A DNA stretch of 64,000 nucleotides from an uncultured Clostridia bacterium (lineage in GTDB: Bacteria > Bacillota > Clostridia > Peptostreptococcales > Anaerovoracaceae): assembly GCA_934233735.1 (NCBI GenBank), contig CAKQGQ010000005.1:62001-126000 (forward strand). Direction: 5' to 3'. Below the pieces are notes generated by a model. The model saw only the letters and a list, made by a program, of their open reading frames with translations. It searched no databases and was not told where the DNA came from. Shown in pieces: positions 23,419 to 32,626 of the stretch (positions are counted from its first letter, which is position 1; each line of letters starts with the position of its first letter). Both the position numbers and the translations under genes were made by a program.

Positions 23419-24597
23419 ATGAACATGAAGAAATTTATGAAGAAATTTGCAGCTGTCTCTATGGCGGCAGTCATGACGGTAGCATTCGCAGGATGCGGCG
23501 ATTCCGGCACAGGCACAGAAGGCAGTGACTCTGCTGCAAAATTCGTAATCGGCGGTATCGGACCTACAACGGGCGGTGCGGCAGTTTACGGTCAGGCAGT
23601 TAAGAACGCAGCTGAAATGGCAGCAGAAGAAATCAACGCTGCAGGCGGCATCAACGGCTATCAGATCGAATTCAAGTGGCAGGATGATGAACACGACACA
23701 GAAAAGGCAGTAAACGCATACAACTCTTTGAAAGATGACGGCATGCAGATGTTAATGGGTACCGTTACTTCCGCACCATGCACAGCAGTTGTTGCACTTA
23801 CGGAAGAGGATAATATGTTCCAGCTTACACCGTCAGGATCGGCTGTTGAATCCATCAAAGGCGACAATGCGTTCAGAGTTTGCTTCTCCGACCCGAACCA
23901 GGGCGTAGGTTCTGCGGACTATTTCGCAGAAAACTTCCCGAACGCTAAGGTTGGCGTAGTATACAACTCATCCGATGTATATTCAAACGGCATCTTCAAG
24001 ACATTCAAGAAAGAAGCCGCGGCTAAGGGCGTCAATGTTGTTGCAACAGAAGCTTTTACAAAGGATTCCGCACAGGATTTCACAGTACAGATCCAGAAGA
24101 TGAAAGAAGCAGGTGCTGACTTAGTATTCCTTCCATTCTATGCACAGGAAGCATCCTTGTTCCTGACTCAGGCAGACAAAGCGGGACTTGATGTACAGTT
24201 CTTCGGATGTGATGGTCTTGACGGCGTAATCGACCAGCTCGGATCCAACGCACAATTAGCAGAAGGCGTAATGCTTTTGACACCTTATGCAGCTGACTCC
24301 GATAACCCGGAATCAAAGAAATTCACGGAAGCTTACAAAGCAAAATATAACGGAGAAGTTCCGAACCAGTTTGCAGCAGACGCTTACGATGCAATGTACA
24401 TCATCAAGGCAGCAGCAGAAAAGGCAGGTGTAACCCCTGATATGAGCGTTTCCGACATCTGCGACGCTATGAAGACAGCTATGACAGAAATCGAATTCAC
24501 AGGTGCAACCGGCACAATGACATGGTCTGCAGACGGTGAACCGACCAAGACACCGATGGCTATGGTAATCAAGGATGGCGCATACAAGGCTATGTAA
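23419..24597 (+). CDS. livJ: Branched-chain amino acid ABC transporter, substrate-binding lipoprotein
   Basis: 392 residues. The signal ends in a lipobox (AFAGC, Cys26), so the mature protein is anchored outside the membrane. The body is a LivJ/LivK-type type I periplasmic-binding fold: FVIGGIGPTTGGAAVYGQAVKNAAEMAAEEINAAGGINGY at the start of the mature domain and NQFAADAYDAMYIIKAAAEKAG near the end. It binds Leu, Ile or Val and passes them to LivHM. A strong ribosome site (CGGAGG) and even codon use suggest high expression. A stable hairpin after the gene may protect its mRNA. Confidence 0.93.
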   Translation: MNMKKFMKKFAAVSMAAVMTVAFAGCGDSGTGTEGSDSAAKFVIGGIGPTTGGAAVYGQAVKNAAEMAAEEINAAGGINGYQIEFKWQDDEHDTEKAVNAYNSLKDDGMQMLMGTVTSAPCTAVVALTEEDNMFQLTPSGSAVESIKGDNAFRVCFSDPNQGVGSADYFAENFPNAKVGVVYNSSDVYSNGIFKTFKKEAAAKGVNVVATEAFTKDSAQDFTVQIQKMKEAGADLVFLPFYAQEASLFLTQADKAGLDVQFFGCDGLDGVIDQLGSNAQLAEGVMLLTPYAADSDNPESKKFTEAYKAKYNGEVPNQFAADAYDAMYIIKAAAEKAGVTPDMSVSDICDAMKTAMTEIEFTGATGTMTWSADGEPTKTPMAMVIKDGAYKAM

Positions 24598-24639
24598 TTT
24601 TTTACAGATTTTGAAAATGTAAAATAGAAAGATAATTAA

Positions 24640-24660
24640 GGGGACGGCATTGCCGTCCCC
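24640..24660 (+). other. Hairpin between livJ and livH
   Basis: GGGGACGGC-ATT-GCCGTCCCC is a perfect 9-bp stem without a following T-run. Such intercistronic stems often shield the upstream mRNA from 3' exonucleases, giving more binding protein than permease. Confidence 0.7.
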
Positions 24661-24689
24661 GATTCCAAATTTTGAACGAGGTAATTTTT

Positions 24690-25568
24690 ATGAACTTTTT
24701 ATCGTATTTGATCAGCGGCATCAGCCTGGGAAGCGTATATGCGCTGATCGCACTTGGGTATACAATGGTATACGGAATTGCAAAAATGTTAAACTTCGCT
24801 CATGGTGATGTAATCATGATCGGGGGTTTTGTAATTTTCACAGCGGTTTCCTCTGCGCATACTTCGCCTGCGGTTGCAATCATCGCAGCAATTATCGTAT
24901 GTACGGTACTGGGCGTTTCGATTGAAAAAATCGCATACAAGCCTTTGAGAAATGCATCGCCTCTGGCTGTTTTAATCACGGCAATCGGCGTCAGCTATTT
25001 CCTTCAGAATGTCGCACTGCTGATTTTCGGCTCAGCATCCAGAAACTTTCCGGATGTACTGAAACTTGATGACTGGCATGTGGCAGACGGTCTCACGATT
25101 ACCGGTGAGACAATTGTAACAATTTTAGCGACAATTATTATCATGGTCGCATTGACAACCTTCATCAACCATACGAGAATCGGTGCTGCCATGCAGGCGG
25201 TTTCCGAGGATCGCGGAGCGGCTCAGCTCATGGGCGTAAATGTGAACAGCACCATCAGTATTACCTTCGCCATCGGCTCTGCGCTTGCAGCCGTTGCAAG
25301 CCTTCTGCTCTGCTCTTCCTATCCGCTTATCGGTCCATATACCGGAGCAATGCCGGGAATCAAAGCTTTCGTAGCCGCGGTATTCGGCGGAATCGGCTCC
25401 ATTCCGGGCGCTATGATCGGTGGAATCCTGCTCGGCGTTATCGAGAACCTGAGCAAAGCGTACATCTCCACGCAGCTTTCGGATGCAATCGTATTCGGCG
25501 TGCTGATTATCGTTCTGTTAGTAAAACCGACAGGCATTTTAGGCAAAGCAATGCGTGAGAAAGTGTAG
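24690..25568 (+). CDS. livH: Branched-chain amino acid ABC transporter permease LivH
   Basis: 292 residues with about eight membrane helices. The first helix region (ISGISLGSVYALIALGYTMVYGIAKMLNFAHGD) is the LivH signature, and the EAA-like loop appears as GAAMQAVSEDRGAAQLMGVN. It forms the channel with LivM. I start at ATG 24690, with ACGAGG upstream, rather than an in-frame TTG at 24672. livM begins within ten bases of its stop. Confidence 0.92.
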   Translation: MNFLSYLISGISLGSVYALIALGYTMVYGIAKMLNFAHGDVIMIGGFVIFTAVSSAHTSPAVAIIAAIIVCTVLGVSIEKIAYKPLRNASPLAVLITAIGVSYFLQNVALLIFGSASRNFPDVLKLDDWHVADGLTITGETIVTILATIIIMVALTTFINHTRIGAAMQAVSEDRGAAQLMGVNVNSTISITFAIGSALAAVASLLLCSSYPLIGPYTGAMPGIKAFVAAVFGGIGSIPGAMIGGILLGVIENLSKAYISTQLSDAIVFGVLIIVLLVKPTGILGKAMREKV

Positions 25569-25577
25569 GTGGACGGG

Positions 25578-26687
25578 ATGAAGAAAATGACAACGACTTT
25601 AAACAAGACAACAAAGCAGAATGCAATCACCTATGCAATCGTTTTCGCGTGTTTCGTATTCTGCATCATATACAGCGGACTGCCTTCAGCTTCCAGCCTA
25701 ATTAAAGGTTTGTTCGTTCCGATTTGTGCTTATGTAATTATGGCGATTTCCCTGAACCTTACCGTAGGAATCCTCGGTGAACTGAGCCTTGGACACGCGG
25801 GCTTCATGTGTCTGGGTGCTTTCGTGGGAAGCACTTTCAGTATGCTGACACAGGAAAGCCTGACCTCTGTATGGGTGCGCTTTCCACTGGCGATTTTGCT
25901 GGGCGGCGCGGTAGCTGCAGTCGCAGGCATTTTAATCGGCATTCCGGTTTTGAGACTGAAGGGCGACTATCTGGCAATCGTTACATTGGCGTTCGGTGAA
26001 ATCATTAAGAACATCGTAAACAATATTTACCTTGTAAAGGATATCAACGGCGTACATTTCGCGCTGGGTGTAGACGCTTACAACAATATGGAACTCGATG
26101 ACATGACGGCTGAAAACATCATCAACGGCGCCATGGGCATCACAGGTGCGCCAAGAGACTCCAATTATATCGTCGGATTCATACTGGTGCTGATTACATT
26201 AATCGTAATCTTGAATCTGGTGCAGTCCAGAACAGGAAGAGCTATCATGGCAATCAGAGACAACCGCATCGCAGCGGAATCCGTGGGAATAAATATTACG
26301 AAGTATAAATTAATCGCATTCTCGGTTTCCGCAATGTTTGCAGGCATGGCGGGCGTACTTTACGGACACAACCTTTCCAGCTTGGTTGCAGTAAAATTCG
26401 ACTACAACCTGTCCATTTTGGTATTGGTATTCGTCGTACTGGGCGGTATCGGAAGCATGAGAGGCTCGATTATCGCTGCAATCATACTGACGGCGCTTCC
26501 GGAACTTCTCAGAGGCTCGTTCAGTGACTACAGAATGCTGATTTACGCAATCCTTTTGATTGTAATGATGCTGGTAAACAACAACGAAAATATGAAAATG
26601 TATAAAGACAGATTCAAATCATATCTGCATATCGGTAAAGGCGGAAAGAAAGCCGATGCTGAGGAAAGTCAGGAGGTGAGCGCATGA
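25578..26687 (+). CDS. livM: Branched-chain amino acid ABC transporter permease LivM
   Basis: 369 residues with about nine membrane helices. Conserved segments include LNLTVGILGELSLGHAGFMCLGAF and the coupling loop GRAIMAIRDNRIAAESVGIN. ATG 25578 follows AGGTGGACGGG; an in-frame GTG at 25569 is less well placed. A loop of about 35 residues (YNNMELDDMTAENIINGAMG) lies outside the membrane. The gene overlaps livG by four bases (ATGA), so permease and ATPase production are coupled. Confidence 0.92.
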   Translation: MKKMTTTLNKTTKQNAITYAIVFACFVFCIIYSGLPSASSLIKGLFVPICAYVIMAISLNLTVGILGELSLGHAGFMCLGAFVGSTFSMLTQESLTSVWVRFPLAILLGGAVAAVAGILIGIPVLRLKGDYLAIVTLAFGEIIKNIVNNIYLVKDINGVHFALGVDAYNNMELDDMTAENIINGAMGITGAPRDSNYIVGFILVLITLIVILNLVQSRTGRAIMAIRDNRIAAESVGINITKYKLIAFSVSAMFAGMAGVLYGHNLSSLVAVKFDYNLSILVLVFVVLGGIGSMRGSIIAAIILTALPELLRGSFSDYRMLIYAILLIVMMLVNNNENMKMYKDRFKSYLHIGKGGKKADAEESQEVSA

Positions 26688-27445
26688 CAGCTATGCTTGA
26701 AACGAAAAACTTAGGAATCTCTTTCGGCGGGCTGAAGGCAGTTGATGAGCTCACGATGACGATCCAAAAGGGACAGTTATACGGATTAATCGGGCCAAAC
26801 GGCGCAGGAAAAACGACCGCGTTCAACCTGCTCACCGGTGTATACAAACCGACCGAGGGAAACTTTTTCCTCAACGGCGAAAAGCTGACAGGCAGCAGCA
26901 CAATCGAAATTAACAAAAAAGGAATCGCCAGAACCTTCCAGAATATCCGTCTGTTTAAACAACTCTCGGTACTTGACAATGTCAAGCTGGGGCTTCATAA
27001 TGATTATAAGTACTCAACGATAGGCGGAATCTTCCGTCTTCCGTCCTACTACAAAACCGAAAAGGCGATGAATGAAAGGGCGGAGGAACTTTTGGAAGTT
27101 TTCGGACTTGCGGATGAAAAGGACTATATTTCGGCCAATCTGCCTTACGGCAAACAGAGAAAACTCGAGATTGCAAGAGCGCTTGCGACATCTCCGAAGC
27201 TGCTTCTGCTGGACGAACCGGCTGCCGGCATGAACCCGAACGAAACACAGGAACTGATGGACACCATTGAGTTTGTAAGAGCAAACTTCGACATGACCGT
27301 ACTGCTGATTGAACATGACATGAGACTGGTTGCGGGAATTTGCGAAGAACTTACGGTTCTGAACTTTGGAACGGTTCTGGCACAGGGCAAGACGAAGGAT
27401 GTTTTGAACAATCCGGAAGTTATCAAGGCATATTTAGGCGAATAA
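26684..27445 (+). CDS. livG: Branched-chain amino acid ABC transporter ATPase LivG
   Basis: 253 residues. Walker A is GPNGAGKTT (about residues 38-46), the Q-loop is in GIARTFQNIRLF, Walker B is LLLLDEPAAGMNP and the switch His is in LLIEHDM. The signature region reads LPYGKQRKLEIARAL, the variant found in LivG proteins. The C-terminus has the LivG-type VLNFGTVLAQGKTKDVLNNPEVIKAYLG. It pairs with LivF to drive import. Confidence 0.95.
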   Translation: MTAMLETKNLGISFGGLKAVDELTMTIQKGQLYGLIGPNGAGKTTAFNLLTGVYKPTEGNFFLNGEKLTGSSTIEINKKGIARTFQNIRLFKQLSVLDNVKLGLHNDYKYSTIGGIFRLPSYYKTEKAMNERAEELLEVFGLADEKDYISANLPYGKQRKLEIARALATSPKLLLLDEPAAGMNPNETQELMDTIEFVRANFDMTVLLIEHDMRLVAGICEELTVLNFGTVLAQGKTKDVLNNPEVIKAYLGE

Positions 27446-27458
27446 GGAGGGCGCGCAT

Positions 27459-28169
27459 ATGGCAATGTTAGAAATAAGAGATTTAGAAGTCAATTATGGC
27501 GCCATCAACGCTATCAAAAAGATTTCATTCGATGTCAACGAGGGCGAAGTTATCGCTCTGATTGGCGCAAACGGTGCCGGCAAGACGACGACGCTGCACA
27601 CGATTACAGGCCTTCTCAAGGCTAAATCCGGCAGTGTGAAGTTTGAGGGCAGGGAATTAACGAAGATGCCGCCGCATAAAATCGTAGAGATGGGTATGGC
27701 GCATGTACCGGAAGGCAGAAGAATTTTTCAGCAGCTTTCGGTATATAAAAATCTGGATTTGGGTGCATATACGCGCAAAGACAAGCAGGAATATGCGAAG
27801 AATCTGGAAATGGTTTATGAGAAATTTCCGAGGCTTGAAGAAAGAAAAAGTCAGATTGCGGGAACTTTGTCAGGCGGCGAGCAGCAGATGCTTGCGATGG
27901 GCAGGGCACTGATGTCCAGCCCGAAAATCATTCTGATGGATGAACCTTCGATGGGTCTGTCGCCTCTTTTTGTGGGTGAGGTTTTCAAAATCATCCGGGA
28001 GATTAAGAAGAGCGGAACGACCGTTTTGCTGGTTGAGCAGAATGCGAAGAAGGCGCTGGAAGTTGCGGATCGGGCTTACGTACTGGAAACAGGGAAAATC
28101 GTCCTCAGTGGGGATGCAAAGGATTTGATGAATGACGAAGCAGTAAAGAAAGCTTACTTAGGCGAGTAA
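27459..28169 (+). CDS. livF: Branched-chain amino acid ABC transporter ATPase LivF
   Basis: 236 residues. Walker A GANGAGKTT, signature LSGGEQQMLAMGRAL, Walker B IILMDEPSMGLSP and switch segment LLVEQNAKKAL are all intact. EGRRIFQQLSVYKNL is typical of LivF rather than LivG. It starts 13 bases after livG behind AAGGAGGGCGCGC. The order livJ-H-M-G-F is standard, and the operon appears complete. Confidence 0.95.
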   Translation: MAMLEIRDLEVNYGAINAIKKISFDVNEGEVIALIGANGAGKTTTLHTITGLLKAKSGSVKFEGRELTKMPPHKIVEMGMAHVPEGRRIFQQLSVYKNLDLGAYTRKDKQEYAKNLEMVYEKFPRLEERKSQIAGTLSGGEQQMLAMGRALMSSPKIILMDEPSMGLSPLFVGEVFKIIREIKKSGTTVLLVEQNAKKALEVADRAYVLETGKIVLSGDAKDLMNDEAVKKAYLGE

Positions 28170-28185
28170 AAGTTAGGAGAATGAT

Positions 28186-28800
28186 ATGGAGAAATATGTA
28201 ATTACAATCGCCCGTGAATACGGAAGCGGCGGAAGAGGAATCGCACATCGTCTGGCAGAGGCTCTAGGCATAAGATATTATGACAAGGAGCTGATTCGCA
28301 TGGCGTCTGAGGACAGCGGAATCAGCGAAGCTTTATTCAATCTTACCGACGAAAAACTCGAAGATAAATTCCTGCGTAAACACGGAATCTCCAAAGGGGC
28401 GCTGGTTTCACAGCCGCATCCTGAAAACAAACTGACGAAAGAAGAGCTTTTTAAGTTCCAGTCCGAGATTATCCGCAGAGTGGCGGATCAGGACGAATCC
28501 TGCATCATCATCGGAAGATGCGGACAGTATATTCTGCGTGACCATCCAAACCTTGTGCGCGTGTTCATTCACGCTGACAGAGATTACTGCATCGAAAAAC
28601 TCATGCAGCGATACGGAATTGACAAGGCAGAAGCGACGGCTCTGCGCGAGAAAACGGACAAAAACCGTGCCGATTACCACAAGCACTACACCGGAACGGA
28701 GTGGACGGATGTCCGCAATTACGACTTGTCGCTGGACACTTCCAAGTTGTCGCAGGAGGAATGCATCCGCATTATCGAAAATTACATAAAGAGCAGATAA
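28186..28800 (+). CDS. Cytidylate kinase-like family protein
   Basis: 204 residues. The N-terminus VITIAREYGSGGRGIAHRLAEALG is the P-loop form of the Cytidylate_kin2 family (GSGGRGI instead of a classical GxxxxGK), and IIGRCGQYIL and FIHADRDYCIEKLMQRYG are other family motifs. It would phosphorylate a nucleotide or a similar small substrate, but the true substrate of this family is not settled. It lies 16 bases after livF and shares the operon terminator, so it is co-transcribed with the transporter. Confidence 0.85.
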   Translation: MEKYVITIAREYGSGGRGIAHRLAEALGIRYYDKELIRMASEDSGISEALFNLTDEKLEDKFLRKHGISKGALVSQPHPENKLTKEELFKFQSEIIRRVADQDESCIIIGRCGQYILRDHPNLVRVFIHADRDYCIEKLMQRYGIDKAEATALREKTDKNRADYHKHYTGTEWTDVRNYDLSLDTSKLSQEECIRIIENYIKSR

Positions 28801-28829
28801 ATCCGGAAGGATTACATAAAAATTATCTG

Positions 28830-28867
28830 AAAAGCCCCGAAAGGAAATCCCGCCTTTCGGGGCTTTT
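28830..28867 (+). terminator. Terminator of the liv operon
   Basis: AAAAGCCCCGAAAGG pairs with CCTTTCGGGGCTTTT around an 8-base loop, followed by further Ts. The A-run on its left could also make it work for the opposite gene at 28904. Confidence 0.92.
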
Positions 28868-28903
28868 TTGGGTGCACTCGGCGGCGCACCGCTTGGGATT
28901 TTT

Positions 28904-29761
28904 TTATTTGAACCATTTTTTCCTCTTGAAGAGCAGGATTTCGATGAGCACCACAACGGCGGAAAAAACCGCCACGCAGCCGTAGGCATACGGGTGCGAA
29001 AGTTCAGGCATATTGCGGAAGTTCATTCCGTACCAGCCTGTAATCAGCGTCAGCGGCATGAAAATCGTCGTGATAATCGTCAGAAGCTGCATGATCTGAT
29101 TCTGCCGGATGTCAATGCGGGACTGGCGCAATTCGCGCAGCTGGATCGAATATTCTTTGAGGCTTGCAACCAGTGCGCCGAGTCTCTTTATCTTGTTGTC
29201 GTAAATTTCCGGGAGCGGCTTCGCCTTCATGTGCTGCTCCGCCGCCCACTGCTGAATCGTGTCGCTTGCGTCGGAAAGCCGGTCATAGTACATGCCGAGC
29301 GCCGAAAGATTTTTTCGTATTGCAAGGATTGTCTTTTCAAAATCCACATCGCTATCCTCTTTTTCGCCGGTTATGATATCCTCGAGGTCTTCAAGTTCGT
29401 CCTCATAACCCTGCAGGAAAAGCATATCGTCTTTAATCATGTACTCCATGAGATCATAGAGAAGCAGAATCGGCGAATCGCCTGCGTGCGGCTCTGCGGT
29501 TTCAAGTGCGGCAAGGAGTGTCGAAACATAGTCCGTATCGTCGATAAAGAGGAGACGGCTTTCGATGATACAGTAGCCGAAAATTTGCTTTTTCAGTGTA
29601 ACTTCGGGCTTTTTCGGGACAGCAAAAGTACCCGCAAGGGCGTCGCCGGTCACCTCTGCCTTGCAGAACGGGTGACGGATGCTGTTGTACGAAAAACATC
29701 TTTTGTAAATCCCGGGATAGGCAATTTGGAATTGTTTAACAGTTAAAATTTCGTATTTCAT
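28904..29761 (-). CDS. CorA-family metal ion transporter
   Basis: 285 residues. Two C-terminal membrane helices flank the CorA signature Tyr-Gly-Met-Asn (TGWYGMNFRNMPE). The N-terminal cytoplasmic domain is helical, ending in the long stalk helix (QSRIDIRQNQIMQLLTIITTIFMPLTL). CorA proteins form pentamers that import Mg2+ or other divalent ions. ATG 29761 follows AGAAAGGATCGC on the minus strand. It is convergent with the liv operon and divergent from the metal-export genes. Confidence 0.9.
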   Translation of the reverse strand: MKYEILTVKQFQIAYPGIYKRCFSYNSIRHPFCKAEVTGDALAGTFAVPKKPEVTLKKQIFGYCIIESRLLFIDDTDYVSTLLAALETAEPHAGDSPILLLYDLMEYMIKDDMLFLQGYEDELEDLEDIITGEKEDSDVDFEKTILAIRKNLSALGMYYDRLSDASDTIQQWAAEQHMKAKPLPEIYDNKIKRLGALVASLKEYSIQLRELRQSRIDIRQNQIMQLLTIITTIFMPLTLITGWYGMNFRNMPELSHPYAYGCVAVFSAVVVLIEILLFKRKKWFK

Positions 29762-29833
29762 AAGCGATCCTTTCTTTCTACAAGAATTATATCACAGGCC
29801 GGGGAAAAAGCAAAAATTTTTTCAAAAAAGGTA

Positions 29834-29891
29834 TTGACAATTGAATAACCATTCAACTATAATAAAGACAACAGTTGAATAATTGCTCAAC
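29834..29891 (+). promoter_or_regulatory. Metal-export promoter with two ArsR-type operators
   Basis: TTGACA (29834-29839) and TATAAT (29858-29863) with an 18-base spacer. The inverted repeat TTGAATAACCATTCAA (29841-29856) fills the spacer, and GTTGAATAATTGCTCAAC (29874-29891) lies just after. Both are of the TGAATA-type pattern bound by ArsR/SmtB repressors, which release DNA when metal binds. The likely regulator is encoded at 32938-33297. Confidence 0.8.
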
Positions 29892-29935
29892 TCTATGAGA
29901 ATAATAAAAATGATACAAACCGGGAGGAAAATAAA

Positions 29936-30157
29936 ATGAAAAAGACATATTTGCTTGAAGGACTTGATTGTGCAAACTGTGCAGCAGAGGTTGAAAGAAA
30001 CGTAGCAAAGCTTGACGGCGTAAACAGCGCTTCCGTAAACTTCCTTACTTTGAAGATGGTTCTGGATGTGGAAGAAGAAGGCTTTGATGAAACCTATAAG
30101 AAGATTGCAAAGACAGTAAAGAAAACAGAACCTGATGTAATAATCAAGGAGCTCTAG
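29936..30157 (+). CDS. Heavy-metal-associated (HMA) domain protein
   Basis: 73 residues forming a single HMA ferredoxin-like domain, with the metal site GLDCANCAAEVE (Cys-x2-Cys). Free-standing HMA proteins hand metal to, or regulate, P1B-type ATPases. It starts behind ACCGGGAGGAAAA and precedes the ATPase gene by 26 bases. That ATPase lacks its own N-terminal HMA domain, so this protein probably supplies it in trans. Confidence 0.9.
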   Translation: MKKTYLLEGLDCANCAAEVERNVAKLDGVNSASVNFLTLKMVLDVEEEGFDETYKKIAKTVKKTEPDVIIKEL

Positions 30158-30183
30158 AAATTTTCGGAAGGGAGTGGCTTGAG

Positions 30184-32070
30184 ATGAAGAAGACGATAAT
30201 CAGACTTGCGATCGGAGCGGTTTTGTTCGTGATTGCGATTATGGTTCCGGCGGAGCCGTATCTTTTGAAGCTTGCGGTATATCTCGCAGCTTATCTGGAA
30301 ATTGGATATAAGGTTTTATGGAAAGCGATTCGCAATATCAGCCGAGGCAAGGTGTTCGACGAAAACTTCCTGATGGCGGTTGCTTCGGTCGGGGCCTTCG
30401 CAACGGGCGAACTTCCGGAAGCGGTTGCGGTTATGCTTTTCTATCAGGTCGGCGAGCTTTTCGAGGATTATGCAGTCGGTAAATCCAGAAAATCCATTAC
30501 GGAGCTTATGAATATCCGCCCGGACTATGCGAACTTAAAGCTTGAAGGCGGCGACACGAAAAAGGTCGATCCCGAAGAGGTCAAAATCGGTGATGTCATC
30601 GTGATTAAGCCGGGAGAAAAGGTTCCGCTTGACGGAAAAGTTTTGAGCGGCACTTCGATGCTGGATACTGCGGCACTGACCGGAGAATCGGTTCCGCGCA
30701 ATGTAGAGGCGGGAAGTGAGATCCTCAGCGGCTGCATCAACGAAAGCGGACTTTTGGAAGTTGAGGTAACCAAGGAATTCGGCGAATCCACGGTCAGCAA
30801 AATTCTGGAACTGGTAGAGAATGCGACCAGCCAGAAGGCAAAGATGGAAAACTTCATCACAAGATTTGCGGCTGTTTACACACCGGCAGTTGTAGGAGCG
30901 GCTGTGGTTCTGGCACTCGTTCCACCGCTTTTAATCGGCGGAGGAATTGTCGGCAGCGCGCCGGGCTTCACCGGGGCTTTGTTTAAGGACTGGGTTTACA
31001 GAGCACTGAACTTCCTTGTAGTATCGTGTCCGTGCGCTTTGGTAATTTCGGTTCCTCTGAGTTTCTTCGGCGGAATCGGCGGCGCATCGAAAATCGGCTT
31101 GCTCGTAAAAGGCAGCAACTATCTGGAAGCCGCAGCGCATACCGAATGCGTGGTTATGGACAAAACCGGAACCCTGACAAAAGGCGTTTTCAAGGTGGAA
31201 GAGGTTCACACCTGCGGAGAGCTTACGGAAGACAAACTGCTGCGTTATGCGGCTTATGCAGAGGCAAACTCCAGCCATCCGATTTCAGTATCCTTGAGAG
31301 AGGATTTTGAGGAGAAAAGCGGGGAAAAAGTCGATAAATCGCAAATTGGCGATGTAAAGGAAATCGCAGGTCACGGCGTGCAGGCTGTGATCGAAGGCCA
31401 TATGGTTCTGGCGGGAAATGCCAAGCTGATGAAGCGTGAGCAGATTGCTTATGAAGAGGCGTCCGCTGCAGGAACCGTGGTACACATCGCGGTAGACGGA
31501 AAATATGAAGGCTATATCACGATTGCCGACCAGATTAAGGACGATGCGGCAGAGGCAATCCGCGGCTTGAAGGCAAGGGGAATCAAGACGGTTATGCTGA
31601 CAGGGGACAGCAGAGCGGTTGCGGAAAGTGTCGGTGCAAAACTCGGAATCGATGAAATCCATGCAGAACTTCTGCCGGAAAATAAGGTTGAAGAAGTCGA
31701 AAAACTGCTTGCGGCGAAATCGCCGAAAGGAAAGCTTATGTTCGTCGGCGACGGCATAAACGATGCTCCGGTTCTTGCCAGAGCGGATGTCGGGGCTGCA
31801 ATGGGCGGCCTTGGCTCGGATGCAGCCATTGAAGCGGCGGATGTTGTCATCATGACGGACGAACCATCGAAGCTCCTGAGCCTGATGGATATCGCAAGAA
31901 AAACGCTTGGCATCGCAAAACAGAATGTGGTATTTGCACTTGCGGTTAAATTAATCGTATTGGTACTCAGTGCAATCGGTCTTGTAGACATGTGGGCCGC
32001 GGTATTCGCAGATGTCGGTGTATCGGTAATTGCCATCCTCAACGCGATGCGCGCGCTGAAGGTTGAATAG
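30184..32070 (+). CDS. P1B-type heavy metal-exporting ATPase (Zn/Cd/Pb type)
   Basis: 628 residues. The metal-binding membrane motif is SCPCAL at about 281-286, typical of CadA/ZntA exporters. The phosphorylation site is DKTGTLT (Asp326), and TGES, the SSHP motif (ANSSHPISV) and GDGINDAP are all present. Compared with CadA it lacks the N-terminal HMA domain, which is encoded just upstream. The pattern near the last helix (LSAIGLVDMWAAVFADVGVSVIAILNAMR) fits Zn/Cd/Pb pumps. It is controlled by the operator promoter at 29834. Confidence 0.93.
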   Translation: MKKTIIRLAIGAVLFVIAIMVPAEPYLLKLAVYLAAYLEIGYKVLWKAIRNISRGKVFDENFLMAVASVGAFATGELPEAVAVMLFYQVGELFEDYAVGKSRKSITELMNIRPDYANLKLEGGDTKKVDPEEVKIGDVIVIKPGEKVPLDGKVLSGTSMLDTAALTGESVPRNVEAGSEILSGCINESGLLEVEVTKEFGESTVSKILELVENATSQKAKMENFITRFAAVYTPAVVGAAVVLALVPPLLIGGGIVGSAPGFTGALFKDWVYRALNFLVVSCPCALVISVPLSFFGGIGGASKIGLLVKGSNYLEAAAHTECVVMDKTGTLTKGVFKVEEVHTCGELTEDKLLRYAAYAEANSSHPISVSLREDFEEKSGEKVDKSQIGDVKEIAGHGVQAVIEGHMVLAGNAKLMKREQIAYEEASAAGTVVHIAVDGKYEGYITIADQIKDDAAEAIRGLKARGIKTVMLTGDSRAVAESVGAKLGIDEIHAELLPENKVEEVEKLLAAKSPKGKLMFVGDGINDAPVLARADVGAAMGGLGSDAAIEAADVVIMTDEPSKLLSLMDIARKTLGIAKQNVVFALAVKLIVLVLSAIGLVDMWAAVFADVGVSVIAILNAMRALKVE

Positions 32071-32540
32071 TGGGCGGCACTTCTTGCCATCCGGCACAGT
32101 CGACACGGACGGCGCACGATGGCAGACTCAATCGGCAGCTGAGTACGATGCCGGCAATCGAAGGTGGAACATTGGCTGAGTACGATGCCGGCAATCGAAA
32201 TTGGACTTTTTGCGCCGTCGGCGAAAAAAAGCCAAAAACCGAGCGGATTCGAACTGCAAAATCTGTCGAATCGTGTCGAATCGTGTCGAAAGTTGGATTT
32301 TTCGACGTGTGATGCGAAAAAAGCCAAAAAAACATAACTTTTTGCACATGTTTTTTGGCTTTTTCAACGGATATGAAGATTTTGTCCAAACTTGGACAAA
32401 ATCCACATCATATAGGACTGTTTGACAATCATATAAAGAAGAAAAGTTGGCTTTTTTAGAAGAATGTTCTGAAAAAGCCAATTTTTATGTCAGTACGTCC
32501 GGCAGCGTTTTGCGGAGATTTTTATTAAAAGTGCAAACGC
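32071..32540. repeat. Gene-free interval with direct and inverted repeats
   Basis: No convincing gene. A perfect 25-bp direct repeat lies at 32138-32162 and 32175-32199. TGTCGAATCG is repeated three times in tandem at about 32264-32293. AAAAGCCAAAAAA and TTTTTTGGCTTTT form a long stem at about 32308-32365. TTTTGTCCAA and TTGGACAAAA form a perfect 22-base palindrome-like stem (32380-32401). The AAAAGCCAA element recurs at about 32472-32481. Confidence 0.6.
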
Positions 32541-32570
32541 TCGACAATGCAGGCAGGGCTGTGGTATAAT
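32541..32570 (+). promoter_or_regulatory. Probable sigma-A promoter
   Basis: TCGACA (32541-32546) and TATAAT (32565-32570) with 18 bases between them, 56 bases before the ABM-domain gene. Confidence 0.6.
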
Positions 32571-32626
32571 GATTCTATCGATCATGTCCACGGCGTTGCC
32601 GCAAGGAAAAAGAAAGGTGGTAAAAG

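Noticed and set aside
28868..29746. 292-codon plus-strand frame opposite the CorA-like gene
   Set aside because: CorA motifs on the minus strand are complete, and the plus frame has no recognisable domain and no good ribosome site.
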